64,000 nt of DNA. Origin: Naematelia aurantialba. Taxonomy: Eukaryota; Basidiomycota; Tremellomycetes; Tremellales; Naemateliaceae. The stretch is taken from the NCBI GenBank assembly GCA_021527695.1, contig JAKFAO010000003.1:372001-436000 (forward strand). Reading direction: 5' to 3'. Both the position numbers and the translations under genes were made by a program. Below the pieces are notes generated by a model. It was not told where the DNA came from and did not search any database. It worked only from the letters and a program-made list of their open reading frames with translations. How positions within the stretch are numbered: the stretch's first letter is position 1; every line of letters begins with the position of its first letter. Positions 46,156-56,524 of this stretch are shown piece by piece.

Positions 46156-46848
46156 GCGTCTGGACGAGATGTAGGTATACGGGTTTCTCGTCATGAGATC
46201 TGTGCATTTCACTTTCACATTACGGGTGGTCGCGGACCGCGTCTCGTCTGCGATTGGACTCGTCTGCAACCTCTCAGTTGGAAGGAGGCGCATCAAGGCG
46301 TCATCGGCTTGCCTGATGGACGAGTGACGAGCAGCAGGGACAATGGACCAAGGCGAGCACGCGCTTGGCTCAGGCGGTGACCGGCAGCTATAGCCTGCCG
46401 TCATGCCGTCCCGGTCACAGTGTACCTGTGATTATCTATTCGCTGCATGAGCTTATCAAGGCTCGAGAGTCATCTTGGGCGGCGGTGACACGCCAGGCTC
46501 CAATCGCGTCTCAGGCCAAGTGGGCCATGGGGGTGAGCGCCGGCTTATACTGCGCGCGGGAAATATCATCTTGGAGCAGGAGATACATGGAGACTTGCCC
46601 GCTTGCCCTGAGAGGCGGGCGTGTCGTCAGGGGTGCAGCTGAGCGGGGGCACATCGTCTGAACGGTCCACGATGTGGTCCTAGCCTTGCCAGGGAACGCC
46701 CGGCGACCGCTTTCGTAGCTGTCCGGAGACCACGTTGTCGACCGTTGACCGTTACCGTTGACCGTTGACCGTTGACAGAGAGCTGCTGCTGACCTACGGA
46801 CAGTGTAGGTGTGGTCGCCGTGGCTAGTACAGTACACGATTTGATGCA
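46156..46848. other. Convergent intergenic region RPS19/RIB5
   Basis: About 690 bp holding both 3' ends. A short tandem GTTGACCGTT(A/G)ACC array lies near 46735-46775. No gene recognised. Confidence 0.55.
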
Positions 46849-48108
46849 TCACAACAAACCCTTGTCCTTGAGCCTTCGCTCGACGATGCGCTCGACGATG
46901 GCCTCTATCCGCTTCTCGCTACCGAGGATGTACTTGCCCACGCAGTCCACTTCGACATTAACGGCCTCTCCGACCTCCTTGCCCGTCAGGGTCAGCTTCT
47001 CCTGGCTGTGCGCGATGAGCATGATCCCGAAGCTCGCGGCGTCCTCGTCGACGTGGGTGATGGTGAGGGACGCGCCGTCGAGCGTGATGTACCCCTTTTC
47101 GATAATGTACGCTAGGTAGTGGGTCGAGGCGGGCGGCAGCTGGAAGGTGTATCGGATGGAGTTGCCGTCGGGGCTCTTGGAGACGATGGTCGCGGTCGTG
47201 TCGACGTGGCCCTGCGCGGTGTCAGCGATCGATATGGTTCCTAGTGATCACTAGCATTCACGATCCCTATTGATCACTAGCATTCACAATCCCTAGTGAA
47301 CCCTAGTGGTCACGAACGCTAAGCGGAGAACCGGGGGGGGGGGGGGGGGTGGGAGTGAGGGAGGACGGGGGTGGGACGGAAGACGGGGGTAGGATTGAGG
47401 GAGACGGAGACAGAGCGATACGGGAGGCGACGGAGCAGGAGAACGTAGCCCACCTGGACCATATGGCCGCCGAAACGAGTGTGGCCCGACATGGCTCGTT
47501 CGCAGTTGACCTTGTCGCCGACTTTGAGCTGTCCTGAGCCGAGTCAGCGACAGGCGACGCCAGGCGATGCGGCTGCTGGTTGACGTGAGACGAGCAGCCC
47601 GTCCTGTCATCTCCTGCTCGTACTCGTCCTCATGCCCTGCCTGTGCTGCTCCTAGCTCTGCACCTCGCGTCCTTGCTCCTGCTCCCTGCTCTGCACTGGT
47701 TCCTACATCCATACCGGGTACGCCATAATGCACGCCATACGAGCCAGGCGTGCGGCACTCACCCAAGTTGGTCCGGCTCAGCGTCTCCGGCGCCAGACCA
47801 ACAGTGAACCACCCCCGCTCGGCGCCATCGCCGTTGAAGTCCGTGACGGTCAAGCACGCCCCGTTGACACAGATCGAGTCGCCGATCGAGCAGTCGCTCA
47901 GGATCGGCGCAGCGTCCGACAGGGTGAACGTGAAGCCAGAGGACGAGGCGGCCGGGGTGATGGAGGTGATGGGTGCAGTGTGCTCAATCTGCTTGGTCAG
48001 CCGTGTGGGTGTGGGTGCGGGTGTGGGTGTCGGAGTGGGTGTGGGTGTGGGTGTGGGTGTGGGTGTGGATAGCGGATCAGATGGCGAGCTTACCAGACCT
48101 GTGAACAT
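46849..48108 (-). CDS. RIB5: Riboflavin synthase
   Basis: Last enzyme of riboflavin synthesis: dismutation of two 6,7-dimethyl-8-ribityllumazine molecules to riboflavin. Seen: exons complement(46849..47211, 47454..47533, 47763..47988, 48094..48108), giving 227 aa. The start MFTGL is the conserved N-terminus, joined across an intron to IEHTAPITSI. The two lumazine-binding repeats show GDSICVNGACLTV and LAPETLSRTNLG in the first, then GHMVQGHVDTTATIVS, GYITLDGASLTITHVDEDAA and LAYIIEKG in the second. The length matches the family. The first intron (47989..48093) contains a hexamer repeat. The second residue series of the ORF upstream of MFTGL is probably 5' leader. Confidence 0.95.
47331..47350. 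repeat. G homopolymer run in a RIB5 intron
   Basis: An almost pure G run of about 18 bases inside intron 47212..47453. It is a likely slippage or assembly-error site. Confidence 0.9.
47998..48068. repeat. GTGGGT hexamer array in the RIB5 first intron
   Basis: About ten units of GTGTGG/GTGGGT with two variants. It lies within intron 47989..48093, leaving little other intron sequence. Confidence 0.93.
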
Positions 48109-48261
48109 GGCGAGTAAGAGGTCAGAGGCAGAAGGACACGAGATTACATGGCAGCAATGGCAGTCGTCGGGAATTGTTGAAATGTTGGCCAGGCATCTTG
48201 ACAGGCCGTCTGGCATCGTCGAGCTCTCTCGTTTACTCGTCGACGGGTACACAACGAGACC
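48109..48261. promoter_or_regulatory. Compact bidirectional promoter RIB5/ERG28
   Basis: Only 153 bp separate the two divergent ATGs, so the promoters must overlap. Confidence 0.6.
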
Positions 48262-49221
48262 ATGTCCTGTGAGCTTGCCTCACTGCTCTGGTCAAGCGAG
48301 ACGCTGTGCATGCGGCAGGTGATACGCTGACGCGGTAGCAGTCCTGCCCCAGTCCGCCGGGGGTTTCCTCCCATATTGGCTGCTGCTCACCTCTGCCGCG
48401 TCAGTCTACAACGTCGTCCAGAGCTACAGCACGACCTGGCAGAGCAAGGAAGTCTATGCGGGCCGCGCAGCGGAGAGTGAGTGAGCGTCGGGTCTGTGTT
48501 GGTGTCTCGAGTGTCAGCGTCACACCGTTTCTATACTCTTCTTCCACCCTCCCACCGTCAATAGCACCGCCTAGGCCAGGCAACAGGCAACAGGCACAGG
48601 CAACAGGACATGCAATAGGCAACAGACGAGCAACGAGTCTCGGCACGAGGAGCTGAAATGGCATAGTGACACCCCTCGCATCGCGCATCTTTGGCAGCTG
48701 GACACTGGTGTCGGCGATGATTCGTGCGACCGCCGCGTACAATGTGACCGACCCGACGTGAGTGAGGATGATCATGCTCGCGACCGGAATTGAGATTCGA
48801 GGTGTTGAGGGATAAAGACACCAGAGGAATGAGCGACGACGAGGAGCAGGCGACTATGAGGGATAGGTGACTCTGACGGGTAGGAGACACCTGAGGGATA
48901 GGTGATGACGGTCAGGAGATACCAGCACCACCTGTGCCCTGTAATGAGCTGAGGCTGACGCGGTGCTGATGCTGACGTGCTTGCGAGCTGACGCACGTAG
49001 CGCATACAACCTCGTCATCGGGACGTATGTGATCGCGGGCGCCCACTTTGGCGCCGAGCTGCTCGTCTTCAAAGGCGTCCAGATCAACCGCGCCTCGTTG
49101 CCCGTCTTCACCGTTGCCAGTACGTCGCCGCGCCGAGCCCTCTTGTGCAGCGCTGACGCTCCCGCCAGTCGTGAGCTTGGTGTGGACAATCAGCCAGCGC
49201 GCATTCTACCTGGGCCTCTGA
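48262..49221 (+). CDS. ERG28: Erg28-like sterol C4-demethylation scaffold
   Basis: ER membrane scaffold that tethers Erg25-Erg26-Erg27 in ergosterol synthesis. Seen: exons 48262..48268, 48342..48476, 48667..48757, 49001..49119, 49169..49221 give 134 aa. Exon 1 is 7 nt (Met-Ser plus one base). Family landmarks: FLPQSAGGFLPYWLLLTSAA (helix 1), VYAGRAAEMTPLASRIFGSW, LVSAMIRATAAYNVTDPTAY (helix 2), YVIAGAHFGAELLVFKG (helix 3) and VVSLVWTISQRAFYLGL (helix 4). Size and four-helix pattern match Erg28. All phases agree. Confidence 0.93.
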
Positions 49222-49362
49222 GTCATATCACTGAATGCATGGATTGCGGATCATGGGGCACAAGTGTTGGAATTGTGGATCACAGAGCAGAAATCGTGGA
49301 ATTGTCGATCACAGAGCACAGATCACGGATCATGGAGCACATAGCAGCCATGGGTAATATAG

Positions 49363-50713
49363 TTACAAACGAGCCTTGTCGCTGCCCACGCGGGCCCAGA
49401 ACGCTTTCGCTTCCTGGGCCGGAAAGTGCAGCGGCCGCAAGCTCCTCGAAGCATCCATCACATCGTGGTACAGCCCGTCCTAGCGTCCGTCAGCACCGGC
49501 GATTGTCAGACGACGAGTTTACCCACCTTGATGGACCCCCAAGCGCCGCCTTTGACGCGCTCGCCCTCGCGCTCGCCCCACTCCAAGGCGACCTTGAGCA
49601 GCTGGCCGGACTGCTCGCCCTGGTCGTCCACCACGGCATCCACCAGGCCGGCACGCAGGAGCTCGGGCTGCGCCCATCGTTTTGCCAGCATCGTCTGTGT
49701 CAGATCGGGGGGGTGGGGGATGCGCAGGCGCAGCAGCGCGGCAAAGGAGTTGGGTATGGGCGAGCCAAATTGCAGCTTGGGCGCTGTTAGCTGCAGCGGC
49801 GGGGGAGGGGGGCTTGCAAGACTAGGTGTTGGGGGCTTGACAAAACTACGTCTGGGGGGAGCGGCTGAGGTAGCAGGGAAACAGGGGGGGAGTAGAGGTC
49901 GAGGCATACCTCGTTCATACACAACAAGCCCTTGCCCGAGGTGATGAGCCTAAAGTCGCAGCACAGCGCCATGACCATGCCGCCTGCGAACGCTGCGAGC
50001 GGTCAGCTGGAGACTAGTGAGTTGTTGGGATGCGTCCCCCGATGGTAGAGGATAGGCCAGCATAGAAGCGGTAAATGGAGCTGCAGAAAGCTGTAGATGG
50101 AGCAGCAGAACGCTGCAGAAAGATCTACAGATGGAGCTGCAGATAGAGCTTCGGAGTGGATCGTGCATAGACGAGGATGAGGCTGGAAACACTGACCGTG
50201 GCCGTTGATAGCGCAGATGGTGACGAGCGGGAAGGTGAGGAGGCGGTACATGACTGGATCGAATATGTCTAGATGGTCAGCCTTGCGTCGTCTCTGGCGT
50301 TCCTGCTGTATCCCGTCCGGGCTGCGCTTCCAGTGGAGACGAGAGCCAAACGCAGGTTCCACCATAACCAACACACCAACAACCACACAACCACACAACC
50401 TGTCGCCTCTACCCACCGCCAACTCACTCTCAAAGAACCGCTCGACCTTCACGCTCCGCTCGTAATCCAGCCCATTCGAGAAGAACCTCTCACACCCCGA
50501 CGTGACCACCACCGCCCCCGCACCCCAATCGCCGCCCATCCGAACCGCCTTTGCCCCGCCGCCATCGACGCGCGCCCGCCACTCTGCCTCGATGGTGTCC
50601 AAGTCGCTCGAGAGCGAGCGGAGCAGGTCAGGCGTGAGGCGGTTATCTGGCGGCGAGGTGAGCGCGATCTGCCACGTCGTAGAGCCCGGGCGGGAGAGGG
50701 TGGTCAGTCCCAT
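49363..50713 (-). CDS. Enoyl-CoA hydratase/isomerase family protein, probable peroxisomal
   Basis: Crotonase-fold enzyme, likely a delta3,delta2-enoyl-CoA isomerase or hydratase of fatty-acid beta-oxidation. Seen: exons complement(49363..49479, 49527..49775, 49910..49992, 50197..50268, 50428..50713), giving 268 aa. Conserved pieces: AVVVTSGCERFFSNGLDYER (oxyanion loop 1), FPLVTICAINGHAFAGGMVM (oxyanion loop 2) and LCCDFRLITSGKGLLCMNE. The general-acid Glu of hydratases is not obvious, which fits an isomerase. The protein ends in Ala-Arg-Leu, a match to the PTS1 consensus (S/A/C)(K/R/H)(L/M), so peroxisomal import is inferred. Confidence 0.9.
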
Positions 50714-50984
50714 GCTGGAGAGTGAGTATGGATACTTGTGAGCTGATCCAGCGTCCTACTTGCGTCTCGCAGTGTGCGTGCAGCCTCAGAACGGCTGTCG
50801 AGACGCTCCTCGACGTCGACTCGGAGACTGTCAATGCAGACAGAGTTGCGAGCTCAAAGAGACGAGACAAACCACTCCGGGTAAATCACGTAGCCGGCCA
50901 ACTGCCAACTTGAATAGTTGTGGCATACTGGGATCACAGCGGCGCATCGTCTGGCCGCCTGCATGCATCTCCCTTGCGCGCCAA

Positions 50985-52367
50985 CTACGACGCCTGCGTG
51001 TTGCTGCGGCCGGCGCCACCCACTCCAGCAGGACTAGCACTGCGACTACCTCCTCCTCCGCCGCCTCCACCCCCTCCACCCCCTCCACCGCCCAGCTTGG
51101 GCTTCTTCCCCACGCCGACACCCGCACCTCCAGCATCCGGGGCAGGCCGCTTACTCCCCAGCCCCGTCCCGGGAGGAGCCGTCATCCTAGCGCCACCACG
51201 ACCAAACGGCTTGACCCCGCCGCCGACTCCTCCAGGACCGCCAAACCCTCCAAAGCCGGAGCCGCCGGCAGAGCTGCGTCGGGCCGCGTTGCCAAACGGC
51301 GGGGGGCCGCGTGACGGCGGGGAGACAGGAAGCAGAGGCTCGTGTGGGACTGGTGTGTCTGGATGGGGGGTCGGAGGCGGCGCAGCGAGCGATTGCAGGA
51401 GTTTTTGTTTTCGTTTCTGCATGGATTAGGGCTGCATTGTAGGGAAAGAGCTGCAAGTTGCCAGACGGGACGACGCGCTTGTAAGGACGGAAAAGAGGGG
51501 TATGCAAGGCACTGCACTGGCTGTGGAAGTGGGGATAGCGGCGATAGTGCCGAAGCACAAAGAACACCAAAGTGAGACGAGCAGCAAGCAAAGGTCACAG
51601 TTGAAACGACTCTAGACAGTCTACAACCCGTACTCACCTGTCGTCGCATCTCAGCCTCTTGGACGCCGGCCTTGCGCCCCAATTCGTACTGCAAATCAGC
51701 AACCTCTCCACTTCTCCACCTGACGTGGTGCTTTGCCGGCGGAGCACTACTCACTCCATGCTCTCTATGTCCCTCGGGCAGCCTGGCGACTCGCAGCGTG
51801 CTCTCCCACTCGAGTCGCTCGATCGCGCCGTCGTACACCTCGACCCAGGGTGGGTCGGCGAGTAACGGCAGGATGTGGTTCGTGTCTCTTCCGTCGCCGA
51901 CAGGGGTGGGATCTACCCTCGTCGTATATCAGCCGAGGCTCGGACGCGCCCGCCGTCATGGCATAGCACACAGACGCACCGATACAGTCCTCGATGAGCC
52001 CTATGTATCCTTTCTCCAACTTGCGTCTCCGTCTGTTCCGCTTTCCCGGCCCTTGACCTTGCCCTTGAGCTTGGCCCCGTCCCTGTCCTGGAGCTTGGCC
52101 TTGTCCAGGAGCTTGTCCTTGTCCCTGTGATTGCGTCGTCGGAAGCCCCTGGCTCTGTGCGCTCCCGGAGGGACCCGGCGCATCGTCGTCGAGATACGGC
52201 AGGACGTGCGCTGCGTACAGGGGGGCGAGGTCCAGCAGCGTCAAGAGATCCTGCGATGGGTGGACGGGTTTAGGCGGTGGGAGATCAAACGCGGGAAGGA
52301 CCAAGCGCGCCCGCGATGCAGAGAGACCGGTAGGAGACGACGGTTCGCCTGGCTTGACGACGTCCAT
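50985..52367 (-). CDS. Med19/Rox3-like protein with Gly/Gln-rich tails (tentative)
   Basis: Exons complement(50985..51416, 51638..51688, 51755..51912, 51980..52367) give 342 aa. N-terminal block: PVHPSQDLLTLLDLAPLYAA, then a Gln/Gly/Pro repeat (residues about 75-115), a basic cluster GKRNRRRRKLEKGYIGLIED and a predicted helix (WVEVYDGAIERLEWESTLRV). The tail has GVQEAEMRRQKRKQKLLQSL followed by long Gly runs and Pro-rich sequence. The LLxLL...basic...KGYxxLIED order recalls fungal Med19, but I recognise no firm signature. A low-complexity nuclear protein of another kind is equally possible. Splice phases agree. Confidence 0.7.
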
Positions 52368-52612
52368 GGCGACAGTAAGGCTTGACGGTCGCTGACAATA
52401 ATGTAGTGAATGACTCGTAGCACCTACTGAACATGGACGGATTCGATTCTCTATTCGATCCCCACGTTAATGTCGCGCACTTGACCATATTCTCGCTCTT
52501 CGCGACTGGCAACAGCGAGCACAGCGAGCACAGCGAGCACGAGCACGAGCACAGCGACAACGTGACTACCCAAGCCTGTCGGTCATCCGGGCAGCCGAAG
52601 AGGAAGGGCACC

Positions 52613-55077
52613 ATGGCGTATCCGCTGAGAGCGCGAGACCGGCCGTCGCGCGGTTCCATCGGCGGTGCAGGGGTCACGCCAACGCCTGCCCCCAGTCTGC
52701 CGAGTTATGGACGAGGTGAGTTGCCATGGCGACGCCGAGGCGAGATGGGTAGGCGAGGACAACAGGAGATGCATGCTGCACGATTCGAATGATGAGCCTC
52801 GCTGACATATATGTTTCTTATGCCTCCTATTCGTCCTCTCTTGCTGCTCTGCTGCGTGTTGTATCCCCTCGACGCTATATTACTCTCGACGCTGTACCAC
52901 CCTTGACACGACCTGCTCTTGGCACTTGAATCTGCCTTGACGCTACGGTATATCTCGACGCCACGATCGACCCTCGCCGCACAGGAGCCCCACCACCGGC
53001 GTATGGCCGGCCCCAGAAGCAAGTATACCACACTCCGTCGTACCCTGCTGGACCGCTGCCGTTCTTCGCCGCACCGCCTGGGCAGCCCACGCTGGACCCC
53101 AACACGTCGACCCCTCCAACGACGCAGGGCTTGTACTCGACCTACGCGACACGCTTGCGCACCGGTGTGACGGGCCTGATCCAGCCCGAAACCATCACGG
53201 GTGGTCCGAGGGAGCGGGAGTGGTTGTTGGCCGAGCTGGATCGGGAGCTGGGTCTCGCGCGCGGCGGGAGCACCCCGCCGCCTAGGCGGGTCACCCTGTC
53301 CGGTCGGGCCAGGCGGGTCAACTACGCCGAGGCGGAGGAGGACGACTCGGACCCGGAGGACGAGGACGACGACGATCGCCGGGGCAACGGAATCGGGGCA
53401 GCAGCGGGCGCAGGCCCAGGCGCAGGGGGAAGCAGCAGCGAGCTGCAGGCGGCGATGCGTGCTGGAAAGTTGCGGAAGAAGCGCGAAGAGATGGACCGCG
53501 GTCTGACGTGGCTAGGCGATCGTACGCCCGCAGAAAGGGTGCAGGCACGTAGAGCCAAGATGACCACACACACTTATTGGTGAGCAGAGTCTCCAGCTGG
53601 GGAGGGGATGGGTGTTGCGAGATCCATGGCAAGCAAAGTATCTAGCCTGGGGAGGGGATGGGTGTTGCGAGGTCCATGGCAAGGGATCAACGCGCCATGT
53701 TGTCGTGGTTCATGGCTGACGAGCGCAGGCCGGAAGAGGATTTGGAGAGAGAAAAAGATCGGCCTGAATGGCTGGTTCCGATCACTATCGACTTTGACGT
53801 CCCGAGCACGTCTCCTGACAATATGGGCATCAAGGTCAAAGACCGTTTCTTATGGAACTTGAATGGTGTGTGGCTTTCTTGCCTTTCCCGACATTGTCGT
53901 CACTCGTTGCTGCGCTGCTTCCATTGACTTTGACGGCGTCGTCGACGTCACTTGGTGCCAAAGTTGTTACCTTTCAGTCTCCACTTGATCATCCCTCGTC
54001 ACTTGTGCTTGCCCCGTCCCTCGTCACATGTGCCGTTGTATCAGCGTTGTGTTGCCTCCACTCCCCTTAGCTCGACTCGTCCTCGTCCGTCACTGGAAGC
54101 AGCTGAGAGGCAGAACCCCACTTGACACCCATGACATTCGCCCGGATATTCTGCGAGGACATCCAGATACCGGCGAGCCAACATGCGCAGACTATTGCGG
54201 ATCTCATCCAGGCCCAGCTGGAGGAAGCGGCAGGGTGTGTCGAGCTCGACTTGACGGATCGCCAAGTCGGGGATGGGGACGTGGGGTGGGATGACGACGA
54301 GAGAGATGACGACGACGAGGAGGGTACCCGCAACGGAGGCGAGGTCGATGCAGATTGTCGCATTATTGTCAATGTGAGTGTGATTGGTCAGGAGACGGGG
54401 TAGTACACCAGTCCTAGAATACCAGTCCTACACCAGTTCTGTGCCTCTCACGCAGACTCGAATGCCTCTCACGCAGACTCGAATGCCTCTCACGCAGACT
54501 CGAATGCCTCTCACGCAGACTCGAATGCCTATCACGCACGCTGCGCGGGAACACATGCCCTCTTTCTCAAAAAACAGACACTCCCGTGGCGAGTGGGCGA
54601 AGCGGCTGTGCTAAGCGACTGCTAACGACATCACAGCTCGACGTGCAGATCTACACATACATCCTGCGCGACCGGATCGAATGGGACCTGTCTTCGCCTC
54701 TCCCTCCTGCGCTCTTTGCCAAACACTATTGCGCCGAGCTTGGGCTGACGGGCGAGGCGGTACCGCTCGTTGCGCATGCCATCACCGACGAGCTGCTGAA
54801 ACACCGGCGCGACGCGCTCGAGCTGGACATGTTTGCGCGCAGCCATCCGTCGGAACAGGCAAAGTGGGAAAGGGGATCGAGCGGGATCCCAAGGGTGAAC
54901 GACCGGCGTGGGGCCAAGCGGTTGGTGGGGGTTTGGCGTGATTGGTGGGAGCGTGACGAGTTTGGCCCAGTCCTGGTCGAGCTGAGTATGGAGGAGATGG
55001 ATAGGCGCGAGATGGAGCGCACGAGAGAGGCCCGGAGAATGATGCGTGGCCTGGCGGGGGGTAAGAGGCGGCGGTAG
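52613..55077 (+). CDS. SFH1: SNF5/SFH1 (SMARCB1) chromatin-remodelling subunit
   Basis: Core subunit of SWI/SNF or RSC complexes. Seen: exons 52613..52715, 52985..53579, 53729..53865, 54114..54373, 54637..55077 give 511 aa. A Pro-rich N-terminus (AYGRPQKQVYHTPSYPAGPL) leads to an acidic stretch (EEDDSDPEDEDDDD). The SNF5 domain has two repeats: repeat 1 LVPITIDFDVPS, FLWNLNEPHLTPMTFARIFC and HAQTIADLIQAQLEE; repeat 2 YILRDRIEWDLSSPLPPALF, AKHYCAELGLTGEAVPLVAH and AITDELLKHRRDAL. SFH1 and SNF5 cannot be told apart here. The start at 52613 (MAYPLRARDRP) was preferred; the frame is open up to an ATG at 52433 that would add a His/Glu/Ser repeat. Confidence 0.92.
53588..53690. repeat. Direct duplication of about 48 bp in an SFH1 intron
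   Basis: GGGGAGGGGATGGGTGTTGC plus the following 17 bases occurs twice, with one mismatch, in intron 53580..53728. Confidence 0.9.
54420..54535. repeat. 20-bp tandem repeat in an SFH1 intron
   Basis: Four to five copies of GAATGCCTCTCACGCAGACT, within intron 54374..54636. Confidence 0.93.
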
Positions 55078-56524
55078 TTGGGCCATACAGCATGGGAGAT
55101 CTTGTTGCATGTATGGATCTTTGGATATCTCTCCTTGTCTGCATGTGTGTGTCTGCATATCCGTGCGTGTCTGCATGTCTCTGTCTGTATACATACTGGC
55201 GTGTCTGATGCATGATGGATCCTGTCACACACATGTACCGATGCAGCAAGTCTCGTTATCTCACGTGCTTTGAACTCTGCATGGATAGGCTCGGTGTCCA
55301 CTCTGCTCCATCCTCACTACTCGTCCTCGTCCTCGATGGCGCTCGGTCTGCCCCTGGTGACTCCAAGGTGACTGTCTTGGCTGGTAGATCTACGTACTCC
55401 AGCTGGGTCGATGCAACCCGCCGTGGGCAGTGATATCTCTACGCCAAGGCGGCGGTGGTACTGGCCTGGGTGTCGAGTACCAACAGATTCCAGTCTGCTT
55501 CTGCTTCTGCCGCATACCGCATCCCCTGTATACCCTGTGGTTAGGGCATACCAATGTATACATGTAATCACCGATAGTCTCCAGTGCATGCCCCCCCCCC
55601 CAGCACACCCTCCATGGCGCACATCGCGTCGCGTCGAGTAGTAGCTGGGTGTGCTACCAAACCTCTGGTGTTGCCCTGAAGAGGGAATCCCACAATACTG
55701 GGCCAAAAGAGGCGCAACAGGGCAATTCTGACCAGGGCTCTGTCTCTGTCTCATTGTATGGTAGGGGAAGCGCAGCAGGGCAGCAGCAGGGTGAGCAGGG
55801 CAGCAGCAGCAGCAGCAGCAGCCGAGGGCAAGCACCCAGAGCAGCAGGCAGCGGCGGCGCAGCAACAAGGAAAAAACTCTATAGTTCAACTAGACCCTTG
55901 GGACCCAAACTACGTACTATCTTGCAGCCACTGCATCCTCTTTACAGACTCTCTCTCGCCTACTCTCACACCCCTCGCTCTTCACTGTCACTCTCACTGT
56001 CACTCCCACCCTCACCCTCGTCCTCACTGACCCACGCCTCGAGCTCAACGCCCCCCTCGCCCGCCCCGGCCGCCGCGAGGCACCAGCGCACCCAGCACCA
56101 ATCTCGAGGGATCGTCGCCTGCTGCGCGCTCTCTGCCCGAGACCAGCCCGCCTGCCCGTCCCTCCTTGCACTCCATCCCGACCACAGACCGCTTCTCGCT
56201 CCCGCATCGTATACAAAGCACCTCCCCCTGCTACTCTTCCCACCGCTCTTCCCTCACCACGAACACTCACACCCACACCCTCAACCCTCAACCCCAGCCC
56301 CACTATCACATTCACCCGTAGCCAAAACATCCACAGCCCCAATCGCGAGTCCCCCAGCACCACATTGCCAAACCATCTGGGCTCTGCGGCCGAGACGTCA
56401 CTTGGGCCCGAGCTCGCGCAAACACCAGCGCGCTCTCCGTCGCTGCCTTTGACTGTCTGTCTCTGCCCCCTACCCACCCCTTGCCTCGCATCGTCCATCC
56501 GCATCCGCACCCACCACTCACACC
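55078..56524. other. Intergenic region upstream of OPT gene
   Basis: About 1.45 kb. It holds a GCA-repeat region and a CT/CA-rich 500-bp stretch just before the OPT ATG, likely 5' leader and promoter. No other gene recognised. Confidence 0.5.
55768..55866. repeat. CAG/GCAGCA trinucleotide-type repeat
   Basis: Imperfect GCA/CAG runs, including a block of about six perfect CAG at 55803-55822. Upstream of the OPT gene. Confidence 0.9.
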
